From assembly GCA_027946365.1 (NCBI GenBank), contig JAPEUQ010000016.1, positions 992,001-1,056,000 on the forward strand: a stretch of DNA of 64,000 bases. Direction: 5' to 3'. Position numbers and translations under genes: made by a program. The notes under the pieces are model-generated. The model was not told the origin of the DNA. It saw only the letters and a list, made by a program, of their open reading frames with translations, and did not search any database. Each line of letters starts with the position of its first letter. Positions within the stretch are counted from its first letter, which is position 1. The DNA comes from Kalmusia sp. IMI 367209 (Eukaryota > Ascomycota > Dothideomycetes > Pleosporales > Didymosphaeriaceae). Of this stretch, positions 1 to 9,904 are shown piece after piece.

Positions 1-655
1 AAGATTATCTTCAAGCTACGATCCAGCGAACTCCAGCATTCATACTGTTGTGCGAAGGCATCGTGGCCCCACGAACCCGGGTCAGGGTATTATCGTACGA
101 CGCTTCAGGCGCTCAGCCACGCGAAGGAAGAGATGGGGTGACATTGGCGCCCGCGTCTCCCCACCAAAACGTTTCTCGCCCACGCCCGCCGCCATGTCAG
201 ACGACGCACGCCCGAACTTGGACAGCTGTGCCCGATTCTGGCCTTGTGTGTAGCCAATCATGGCGGCCCAAAAGCCTTCGCTCACACCACGCCTCTCGTC
301 CAGTGAGATCCGGCTGCGCTCTTTGGCAGCCCGCCTGACGTGATGCGCGCTGTCGTGCGCTTGGTGTCGGACCCCTCCGTGATGAGTCTACGTGATGCTC
401 CGTGGGTGTGCGACATGTATATATGGTGGATATCCCGTTTGGTGTTGAGCTTCATTGCACAGCATTCAAAGCATAGCATCGCATCGCATCGCATCGCCTC
501 CACCACACCAAAAGCACACTACCACCGCATACATTCCAGCAAACTATACGGCTTGATCGCGTCCCACAACTGCATACCAACAACGTCCTATATTCCAATC
601 AGATCAAATCACCACAATTGAGCACCTGCTTCTTAGCATCGCACCACACTACAAA
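1..655. other. Upstream intergenic stretch
   Basis: I find no convincing gene here. The short open frames on both strands overlap one another and show no family signature. The stretch ends at the start codon of the small membrane-protein gene. A TATATATGG run near 418 and the GCATC tandem at 476-495 fall where its promoter and 5' leader would be expected. Confidence 0.5.
476..495. repeat. Short tandem repeat (GCATC)x4
   Basis: Four perfect copies of the pentamer GCATC, flanked by the imperfect copies GCATA on the left and GCCTC on the right. It lies about 160 bases upstream of the start codon of the 65-aa gene, so it is probably in the promoter or 5' leader. It is too short and too local to be telomeric. 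Confidence 0.8.
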
Positions 656-903
656 ATGCCCGCCGCTCCCAGGTCTTTCGTCGGTGCTCTCAGCGCATTC
701 ATCGGTAAGCTTCAACATGACACAATATGTACCTCAAATTCTAACATTACCTAGCTCTGTCTTTCACATACACCGCAGTCGTTGCACGGTACGAAGGCAG
801 CACCATCGATGCTGCACGCACGCGCTGGCAAAACCAGATGAGGAGAGGCAACGAGGCCATGTCGGGAGGCGTCACGCTACTCGAGGCGACCAAGCATCAG
901 TAG
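656..903 (+). CDS. Small single-pass membrane protein, 65 aa, unknown function
   Basis: Two exons, 656-704 and 755-903, join across a 50-base intron with donor GTAAGC, acceptor CTAG and a CTAAC branch site. The product is 65 residues. It starts MPAAPRSFVGALSAFIALSF, has one hydrophobic segment at about residues 8-26, then a short polar tail rich in Arg, Gln and Glu that ends in TKHQ. The size, the single helix and the basic tail recall small inner-membrane proteins of mitochondria, but I recognise no family, so the location is inference. No open frame of 60 codons covers it, so it is easily missed. The intron and the clean reading frame across it are the main evidence that it is real. Confidence 0.6.
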
Positions 904-1149
904 ACCAACGGATGTCTGCGAACAAAAAGATAGCGTTCGGGCTACCAGGCCACGGCATATTCAGCATCAATCATGGAAGTTTGGCGTTTAGGGATTGTGG
1001 GATTTTATAAGATACCTTAGCCTGGCTTGGGGTCTTTGACTGGCCATTGCGGATTCTCATTTGTATTGCATCAAGCATAGGCCTAATTCAAATATATTAA
1101 ACTTGACACTAGCCGTTGCTACCTTTTACTTTTCTTCCTGTGGTGACCT

Positions 1150-2847
1150 TTACGGGTTCTGCTCGGTGCCTTCGATTTCAATTTGCCTCCCCGCCATCTT
1201 CTTCTCTACGTGCGCCTCTTGCGCGTGTTGGTGCGGAATTACTGTTCGCCCACCTTTGCTCGCCACAACACCGCCCGTGATGCCTCCCTTGTGGAACAAT
1301 AGCGGAATGTCCTCGAGCGTGATTCCTTGCGTTTCTGGGTAGAAACAGTAAACCATTGGAATGAACGCCGCATTCAGCACAGCGAAGATGATGAACGTGC
1401 GCCATCCTATATTTTCGAACGAGATGGGCGTTATTTTAACGACGGTAAAGACGAACATCCAGTTCCAGCCAGACGCGATAGCCTGCATCTTTGTGCGCGT
1501 ACGGGTTGTGCTGATTTCAGACGGATAGAACCATGGAACAGGAAGCTGATGCACTCGTTAACATGCGACTCAAGCTTCGAAAAATCTTGAAGAAGATCTA
1601 CTTACCCAGCCAATTCCATATATCAGTTGAAACAGGAAGATGAATGCAGTAGCTCCATATGCTGGCCCAGTCGTCCCCAAGGAAAGCAGGATCGTGACCA
1701 TGACGAAACAGAAGCACAAACCCGCAGTACACACCATGAGCAGCGCGCGACGACCGAACCGATCCATGAGTAAGACTGGAATCGCCGAACCCACCAGATA
1801 CGTGCACTGTGCCGCACCCCCCAACAACAACGCGAGATTCGGGCTCAATCCCATGCTGTTTCGGAAGATAACCGGTGCATAGTAGTTGATCATATTCGAT
1901 CCTGTAAACTGTTGCCCCATCTGAATCGAGATGACTATGAGCAGGCGTCTTAAGTTCTGCGTTTCGCCCCATGTGAAGAGCTCTTTGAAGCGGAACGGAC
2001 CACCTCGCTGCTCTTCCTCGAGACCGACACGAATATCCAGGATTGTACCATTGACTTCGGTATCATCGAGAGGTTTGTCTTCGAGAGCGGCAGTGACAGC
2101 GCGCGCTTCTTCGTATCGGTCATGCTGGACGAGCCAGCGAGGCGTCTCGGGGAGCCCAATGATTTGGAGGACGAGGAAGATGGCGAAAACGGCTTGGAAG
2201 GCGAGAGGAAAGCGCCATTGGAAGGAAGACTCGGTATAGCTCGTACCGTAGTCCATCCTGAATACCAATTGATTAGCGCTCTAAGACCAGGTAGTGAACA
2301 GACAAACATACCAATATGCGATCACCACTCCTAGGATGGTGACGGTTCCTTGCAATGTCAAGAGCGCGCCTCGGTAGGAAGCTGGGGCGCACTCTGTAAG
2401 ATACACTGGCGCAGTCGAAGAATTCATTCCATTCCCGACACCAGTAACCAATCGCCCGACGATCAATTGTGCAATTGTAGTTGAAGAACCAAGGATGGCG
2501 GCGCCAATGATCATGATACTGCCACCGGCCATCAACATTGTTCGTCGACCAAACCTTTCGCCGACAAAGTAGCATATAATTGATCCGACGACGCAACCGA
2601 TATCGTACAGGGCAGTGATGTTTCCTTGCATATCAGCATCAGGATTGTTGAAGTCGCGTCCGAAGCGGTTGTCTGCGCCAATGATGCCGGCCATAACACC
2701 TACGCGATCGTTAAAATCTAGCTTAAGTTTCGAAACAATGCTTTCGTTACCTTGGTCGAAGCCTAACAGCAGGAAAGCTTGACATGCTGCTGCCGTGATC
2801 GCAAAGACGAGCGTCTTGCCGCGAAAACTATGTTTCCAGGGCGCCAT
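1150..2847 (-). CDS. MFS sugar (hexose) transporter
   Basis: Three exons (2847-2312, 2257-1606, 1545-1150) encode 527 residues, the usual length for fungal 12-helix sugar porters of the major facilitator superfamily in the plasma membrane. Family signatures are in order. There is a GERFGRR loop between helices 2 and 3, then PVYLTECAPASYRG after helix 4 and YWMDYGTSY across the first splice junction. PETPRWL follows, then DRFGRR in the second half and PETQGITLEDIPLLF after helix 12. The two introns (54 and 60 bases) are in phases 2 and 0, and the spliced frame closes exactly. The transported sugar cannot be told from sequence; hexose uptake by proton symport is the family norm. The gene is divergent from the secreted-protein gene starting at 3855. 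Confidence 0.93.
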
Positions 2848-3854
2848 CTTATTCGCTTTACACTCGAAAGGAAATGAGAATGTAACTTTGACTGCACCAA
2901 GCTTGTGTATGAAGGCTCTATTACCATCTATATTTATCTATCATGACCTCGCTTGATTATCTCTCCGAGTTACTCGATCCATTGCGGATGCGGGAACGGC
3001 TCTGTCGATCTGGGACCCCTCAACGCTTGTCGGGGCATTTTTCCTACGAAACGCGGGGATGACGCCAGTTCTAGCATTTCCCAACGAGCATCGGGAGTCG
3101 TAGGCGGGTATGCGCCATCCTAATCTAGATTTTGGGAAGGAAGATGCTTAGTACGAAGCATCGGGGTCCTGTCGCGAATGTGCAACCGCGGATGGCCACT
3201 GCCTTCGTAGTTTGCATAAGCTATACCGTTGAAGGGTTCAAGCTCCCTCAACACCAACGGTTTAGAAGTCGCGAAGTACTTCAAGTGTATAAACAAGAGC
3301 ATGTTTTTAGGTAGATGCAGCCTCATGAGGCGAACTGCTCTGGATGCTAGGCAACCTACAATCTATAAAGTTGTGCGGAAGGCAAGCTAAAGGATGACAA
3401 AAGTCGATTAGGTGTTGAACCTAACCATGGCTGGCGTTACTTACAGACGCCGAGCGCTCTAATCGATGCACTAGTGTAAGTTACGGAATGCGCTAATACA
3501 GATGAAGTCGGATCGTCTGAAAAGAGATCCCAAACCAACGAACATCGCCACCTGGACGTATTCTCAGAGCAAACGCACAGAAATGCAGCAACATGCGATC
3601 TCTAGCGAGCATATGCGAAGTCGACCCACAGTCCGGTACAAAACGCAATCCACTGATTGGTGCTGATTCACTCGGTGCAAGGTTATCACATCGGCGGCAG
3701 CCTAAGTCTAATTCTGACACATATACCACAAGCTCTAAAACGACTCAAGTATACGTAGAAAGTATATTGTTTTTACAATAATTCTGCAGTATTCAACAAC
3801 CACCTTATAACTTGCAACGTCATCTATTTGTTTTATTTACTTGAGCCGTACGGC
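2848..3854. other. Divergent promoter region
   Basis: About 1 kb between the start codons of the sugar transporter (minus) and the secreted cysteine-rich protein (plus). I see no supported gene. The transporter side has an AT-rich TATATTTATC element near 2929, about 85 bases above its ATG. The rest has short random open frames only. Confidence 0.6.
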
Positions 3855-4985
3855 ATGCGTCCACATATGCTCTGGATTTTGACCAGTTTCTTTGTCGTCT
3901 GCGTAAACTCTGCTAAACCTAATAGTGAGCTCCTGTCGGTGCAGGAGATCCCCGCTTCTTTGATTGAAAAATGTGGAAGACCACAACTACCGTTTTTCAG
4001 TCCAGATCCTGATGAGGAATATACTCAACTCGAATGCGGCGATGAAATCTATGGACTAGAATACTTTAGAATTGAACCGCATATGCGAAATGATGCCATC
4101 GACTCATTCTGCTGGTGGCTCTATAACGAGAAGAAAAGCGTCTCTTGGACCCAATATGCAAGCTATGTTGTGCGCAAGCCAGATTACATTATTGATGTTG
4201 CAGTGCGCTCTGAGCGCTGGGGGACAAATATCAGCTACAAGAGCTGGCAGGACGTTGAAACCTGCAGGCGGGGGTTCCACTGCGAGCTCACCGACCCCTG
4301 TAGGTTTTTTTTTTTTTGCGGTCCTAGGATTGTTTCTCTGATCTTGAAATTAGGTTTAGCCTCGCCTGGGTCAGGAAGAGGATTTTTACGCAAAATGCGA
4401 CGCGATTGTAAAGACGACAACTGGCGGCGCCATTTTAGCACGAGTGGCGGGAAGTACACCAATGACTACCAACGTTATGAGCTTCGAAGGCGTAATCCTG
4501 AACGCGGACCATTCGAGATGCCACCACCATGGTCCGCAGATCTTCAGTGCAGCTGGACGGACAAAGCTGACAGCGAACGATTTGAACTGATAGATGCACA
4601 GGCAGCTACGATGCTTCTGTGTAGTCAGCTACACGACGAGTGGAAACACATGAGGCCCGGCGACAAACCCTCTCCTGTGACGGTTAACGGTGTCGTTGCT
4701 AAAGTTGAAATACTCCCGTTTGGGAATGGCACAGATGAAGAACCCGATTCTAGATGCAGCTCACGAGAGACATTCAAGACCAAACTGGATACAGTCCGTC
4801 ATTGTCGAGCTGCGTTCCTAACTTTCATGAACCGCTTCTACTGTAAGCTGTCTGGATTTGTTTGCAGTCGTTGAGAAACTCACTTTATAGGCCCAACCGA
4901 GACTTACGGCAGCGAGTTAATAACAGGAGGCACGTTGCGCTATGCCTGTGCGCGCTGGACCATAGAAGCATTAGCTCGTACATAG
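3855..4985 (+). CDS. Secreted cysteine-rich protein, unknown function
   Basis: My model has three exons (3855-4299, 4354-4842, 4891-4985) and 342 residues. The first ATG gives MRPHMLWILTSFFVVCVNSA, a good secretion signal; the codons upstream lack an ATG. The mature part holds 13 cysteines. The first proposed intron (54 bases: GTAGGT, then a 12-13 base T run, a CTGAT branch and TAG) has a length divisible by three and no stop. It can therefore also be read through, adding 18 odd residues rich in Phe. The last intron (48 bases, GTAAGC..ATAG) replaces an early stop by the tail FYCPTETYGSELITGG followed by LRYACARWTIEA. That tail resembles the Cys/Gly/Trp C-termini of secreted fungal hypothetical proteins. 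No catalytic motif is visible; an extracellular or host-interaction role would be a guess. Confidence 0.65.
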
Positions 4986-5673
4986 ATTAGTATCTGCTGA
5001 CTGCGGCATGCGGATCATGGGCTTTTGTTTGCAAATCCGATGTGGAGCAGTTGAATGACTTATTGATAACTGGTTGCAATCTGGCTACGAGACATAGATC
5101 ACGATGATAGTAGTGACATGCAATACTATGCCTAGATCTCTCTATCTTGCTTTGACTTCGGCTGCAAACCCCACATTTCCCCTTGACTCGATCATATGCT
5201 GGTACCCCTGATTCAATTCACATGTCGCAAAAGTTATTATGCACTGGATCGCTGTGAGTGAGCTATACTAAGTCGAAGTCAGGCTTATGGTCAATTACCA
5301 GTTAGGGCAAGTATTTTGCAACCTGGTGTAAGCGCAGTGCATCGTCGCACATCTTATCACCTGCTGATCAGCGTTCTTCACTTGGAATCCACCACTTCGC
5401 AACGACGTATCCTTTCCGTAGGGCACGGTTTCGCACGAAAAAGTGCTAACACAATGGTGGAATGTAATCTTAGATCAGCGCTAACCTAAGCTAGCTAACA
5501 CTCGCTATCCGCCTTGTGCCTACTTCAACAAAAGGGTCTGAATTAGGTTAGTACTATTTGTAAATACACCTACCAACAATTCATGCACATGTACTAAAGA
5601 TGTCGACGTACCCTTCCCAATCTTTGTACGTTGAACCTGAGCTCGCGTTATTCCGACCGAAGGGCTGCCCGTC
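4986..5673. other. Intergenic, no gene seen
   Basis: Nearly 700 bases of moderately AT-rich DNA between the secreted-protein gene and the P450. No open frame with family features and no clear repeat. It should contain the terminator of the former and the promoter of the latter. Confidence 0.5.
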
Positions 5674-7437
5674 ATGGCTTTCATCCTCTCTATATGCTAT
5701 GCAATCCTGACAATACTCGCTGTCATCTTCATCAAGCGCCTTTACACCCTCCGCAAGAACCTCCTCATCGCACGCACCCTCAACGTCCCCATAATCATCC
5801 GCCTAGAATCATGGCAAGACCCCTTCTGGATGCTCCTCGGGCCTAAGCTCAAACCTCTCCTCTCCCGCGTCGGCCTCTGGGAACCCAAACGCAGTCGACT
5901 ACTCGACCATCGGCTGGAGTCAGTCTGACCGCTTCGTCTCGCACGCAAAGCACGGTCCCGCATTTGCCCTCGTCACCCCGTTCAAAACGAACATCATGGT
6001 TTCCGACATGGCTGCCGCGCGAGAAGTGCTTAAAGATTGGCGCAAATGGACCAAGAACCAGGATCTGTACAGCATGATGAATGCATTTGGGAAGAATCTC
6101 AACTCGGTGAATGGGGACGACTGGGCGCGGCATCGCAAGGTTACCGCGCCGGCGTTTAAGGAGGCGAATTCCAAATTAGTCTGGAAAGCGACGCTCTCCC
6201 AACTTGCTAGTGTAACTAGCAATTGGACAGCTAGTGCCAGGGAAGGGAAAGGAAAGGAGGAGATCTCTCTACGCAGGCTAAGAGAGGATACGAGTAGAGT
6301 TGCGATGCATGTGCTTATGTCTGCTGCCTTTGGAAAAGAGTATGAATTTGATAGTGGGGTTAAGGTTGTTGAGCCTGGACATCGGATGAGCTTTGGCGAG
6401 GCGATGCATACGTGCATCGGATCTGTGGCTATAATGCTGGTTCCTGTCACCTTTGCCGCCGCAAGATTACCGAGCTTTTTGATCCCGGGTGGATTGAAGA
6501 GGCTCCAGATTGCGGTCGAGGAGGTCCGCGGATTTCTCAAAGATTCTGTTGAGACAGAGAGGGAAGCGCTAGCGCATGGTATGAAACCAAGGGGATAATC
6601 TGATTAGTGCTTTAGTCCGGGCGAACGAGGAAGAGAAGAAAGGAGATCAAGGGAGACGCATGGCTCTTACCGACGATGAGCTGTACGGCAACTTATTCAT
6701 GTTTAATATGGCTGGGCATGAAACGACTTCGGCGTCTCTGAGCTACGCAATCCCGCTGCTGGCAACATATCCAGAAATACAGGACTGGATTCGAGAGGAG
6801 GTAGATGTAGTTTTCGCCGAAGAAGGCATGAACAACTACGCAGAGGTGTTTCCAAGGCTCGCCAGGACTCTCGCTCTCATGGTACGATTTTATACTTGAA
6901 GCTTCTGTATGGTTTCAAAAGCTGACATTGTTCAAGTACGAAACGCAAAGATTCTTCTCGGCCATTCCTATGCATCCTAAATATACTGGCAACACGGCAC
7001 AAGTGCTCAAGCTTAATGGTATTGCTACCGTAATCCCCCCAGAAACCTTTGTATCTGTGAACTACAACGCTGTGCACTTCGACCCCGCAACTTGGGGCCC
7101 AGACGTCAACGACTTTCGACCCAGCCGCTGGATCAAGGGCGCCGAAGGTGCAGGAAAAGAACTGTTCGCGGTACCAGATGGCGCGGAGTTTGTTGGGTGG
7201 GCGTCAGGCCCAAGGGTGTGTCCGGGCAAACGTTTTAGTCAGGTCGAGTTTGTTGCAGCAATTGCGAGGCTCTTGATCGAGTGCGAGATACATCCTATCG
7301 TGAGAGCAGGAGAATCGAATGAGCAGGCTAAGGAGCATTTGTTGGCGACGACGTCAAATGTAGAGCATTTTATCTCTTTGCAGTTGCGGGATCCTGATGC
7401 TGCGGGGATAGTTTGCGTCGGACGACAGGCGTCCTGA
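5674..7437 (+). CDS. Cytochrome P450 monooxygenase, frame broken twice
   Basis: The product is a membrane-anchored fungal P450 of about 568 residues if two single-base slips are ignored. The N-terminus MAFILSICYAILTILAVIF is a membrane anchor. The I-helix motif AGHETT follows the 6660 region, the K-helix ExxR is YETQR at 6937, and the haem loop is WASGPRVCPG near 7200. In that loop Trp replaces the usual Phe, and the neighbouring text PRVCPGKRFSQVEF is typical of fungal P450s. One clear intron, 6882-6936, has a CTGAC branch. The frame slips by +1 near TGGG at 5878-5881 and again at GGGG 6591-6594. In the corrected frame NPNAVDYSTIGW and DNLISALVRANEEE read naturally. No normal intron repairs either slip (one 37-base option exists near the second but would delete conserved residues). 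It is a pseudogene or, more likely, carries consensus errors. The substrate is unknown. Confidence 0.75.
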
Positions 7438-7905
7438 AATAACGGTACTAAAATTCAGTTTCAAAGTATTTTCTTTAGTATGGAAATAGATGGTTCCTGC
7501 TGTATAGAAGAAGTAGGCTGTGGCTATTCTTGTCCATTTAGATACACACGCCGCTCGCAGAGGCTTGATTGTTAGATCCCCCTTATTTGTGTAGACTTAT
7601 AGATGATCGAGGAGCCTGGATACAAGTGTACGTCGAATTGACGCACAATCAAGGGACTGGACATTTAATCCTCACTACTTTGACAAGATGTACATTGTAT
7701 CTGTAAATGCAATCCTTTTTCAGCCATGAATATGAGATACCGTAGCTAACATCCCAGGTCGTCGTAATATTCACCCAATAAACGCCAACTAGAGAAATGC
7801 CAGCCCTGTCCCCTAAGGGCAGAAAACTCTTAAGCAAGCACTCAGCCTATGTTTCCGTTGAGCCACGAGTATCCATTCAGCTCGTACACTTATCCACACA
7901 CGTAG
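7438..7905. other. Convergent intergenic region
   Basis: About 470 bases between the 3' ends of the P450 (plus) and the RBR protein (minus). It should hold both terminators. No gene or repeat is seen. Confidence 0.5.
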
Positions 7906-9082
7906 TTATTTCCTCACGCCTTGCTCCTGATCCACCTCGCACACAACATCAACCCCCACCGGCCACGCATTCCCATACCGATCCAAAGTCGCCGCCTTCT
8001 TGCTCCCCAGCACCGCGCTCGCTGCCGTCGCCCAGTCGAAGTACTTACCGCACCCTCCGCAGATCATACTATTACACCCGCCGTCCTTCTCAATCACAAG
8101 GTAACAGTTGGGACACCGCTTACCGTCCTTGCCCTGCATCAGCTCGAGGGTGTCTTTCCTCGGGATCTGTCATTGTGGCATCGACATGACGCGCGGCGTA
8201 CTCGGAGCACGTGAGTCCTTCGTGCCAGGACACGCGACACAAAACACAGAAGCGCGTCGTGCACGTCGGACTCGTACACTCGACCTGCGGATAGCCCGGG
8301 GCAGAAACGTCCGAGAGGCCGCGCGCGCCGCACGCAGGATCGATGCATGTGACGAGCGAGGTGTCGTGCAGGTAGACGTCCATCATGTCGATGTTGTATT
8401 TCTCCAAGGCGGCGCCAGCCGGGAAGAATTTGATGATGAAGGCGAAGTCCCAGTAGGTTTGGCAGTTAGTCTCCAGGCAGCCGGTGGAGACGCGGCGGGC
8501 GCCGAGGAGATCGTGGCGTGCGGCCATGGAGAGCCCGATGCATGACTTACAGACGGGGTCGCGCTTGGATTGGGGCGCGCGCGCGAGGTGTGGGATGCAG
8601 GAGAAGGGGATGTCGGTTGCGTTTAGACGGTGGTGGTGACGCGGGGGGATATATTTGACGAAAGAGGCGAGGGGGAGCTCCTCGAAGCAGATGCGGCATG
8701 TGTAGTGAGTGGCTGGTGGGGCTCGTGGTTTGGATATCTTGGGTTTGCGTTTGGGGGTCCAGGGATCACGTGTGCGGCGTCTAGATGGCTTGCGCTCAGG
8801 TTTGTTGCCTGGGGTGGTAGGCAGCGGGAGGTTCGATGAAGTTGTTGGTGTTTTGCCTGCGCGGAGTACGCGTGTCGACGGGGACCATGTTGCTGTGGAC
8901 GGTCCTGGGGTACTGCGGGCGGGCGTGCGAGTAGAGTGACGGACGGCCATGCTTGCTTGTGCTGATGTTCGGGTTGAGCTTGCTTTTTGAGCCTGAGCTT
9001 TCCTGGTCTTCCGAAGCCGCATCGCCTTTCGGGCTGAGAAGGTTGATGCACCCACCGTTTTGCCCGATCTGGTTGTAGCCAT
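7906..9082 (-). CDS. RBR-type (RING-IBR-RING) E3 ubiquitin ligase-like protein, one frame slip
   Basis: About 391 residues if one base is ignored. The ATG at 9082 (MATTRSGKTVGAS) is the first in frame; the upstream extension lacks an ATG. Residues 1-125 are a basic Ser/Thr/Pro-rich tail. A RING1-like Cys set begins at YTCRICFEELP and includes CKSC. The IBR-like part contains CTTRFCVLC and WHEGLTCSEY. The second RING reads RCPNCYLVIEKDGGCNSMIC followed by GGC, where the Cys in GGCN matches the catalytic Cys of RBR ligases. Near 8152-8166 the frame slips by +1: from DPEE it must continue as KDTLELMQGKDGKRCPNC. The reading is otherwise open and no intron fits. Such proteins transfer ubiquitin in two steps; the target is unknown. 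Confidence 0.8.
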
Positions 9083-9904
9083 GGTGTGCTGGTATCTGAA
9101 GTTGTTTGGCAGACCGTTCTTGAAGATAGGCGCAGTTGCAGTTGTAGAAGACTTGTTGCGCGTGAGAGGCACACCTGCTGATGAAGTGAGGAGGCTGAAT
9201 GAGAGGCTGATGTGTGCTACCCGTCCTTGGGCCCTTAGGCTGTTGAGGTGTTACAAGCAGGCGCATGCAGATTAGCGTCAGCGAGCAGCTCTGAAGCGGG
9301 CCTTCACCTGGGCACTCGATTTGTAGCTTGGGGGATTCAATGAGTCACAACCGTGGTTGAGAGAAAGGGTGAGCGTGGCCAAGTGTGGTAGCAGGCTGAG
9401 CCAGTCAGGCGGCACTGTGCTCGAGTGGTCAAGGCAGAAGCAAACGAGTTGTACAGGCCAGGTACTAATGGCTTAATGCTCACTAGGCTGCCACATTAGT
9501 AATAGTTCGCCTACTTTGTTTGATTGGCGTGTGCATAGTGGTGCTCGCTGTGTGTAAACTAGTCTCTGATGCCTGGCGATAGAGATAGCGGACGTGGGGT
9601 GTTGACCGGCACCCTGCGAGCGACCGGAGTGCGGGGAGATGCACATCACCATGCGCATACAACGTGCTATGGAGACTGCTTGCCGCAAACGTACAGGCCA
9701 TGCTGCCATCAGATGAGGACACACCCGCGGTCATGTTTAGGTGAGGGTAGCCCCAAGATGCCCGATGAGACGCCGCAACGTGCTGAACCGAGGCGCTAGT
9801 AGACACATGGCCCGTGCGCGCGCTAAGATTTCGCGCGCAGATCGGACTGAACTTTTTCTGCTGCGCAGTTCGACGCAGGAAAAAAGACCGGTTGCACATG
9901 CAAT
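9083..9904. other. Divergent promoter region
   Basis: About 820 bases between the RBR gene and DRS1. The open frames here are short and run on several overlapping frames, with no family match. It probably carries both promoters. Confidence 0.5.

Noticed and set aside
471..500. GCATC repeats as a possible telomere or CRISPR-like array
   Set aside because: Only four perfect pentamers without spacers. The organism is a eukaryote and the motif is not telomeric.
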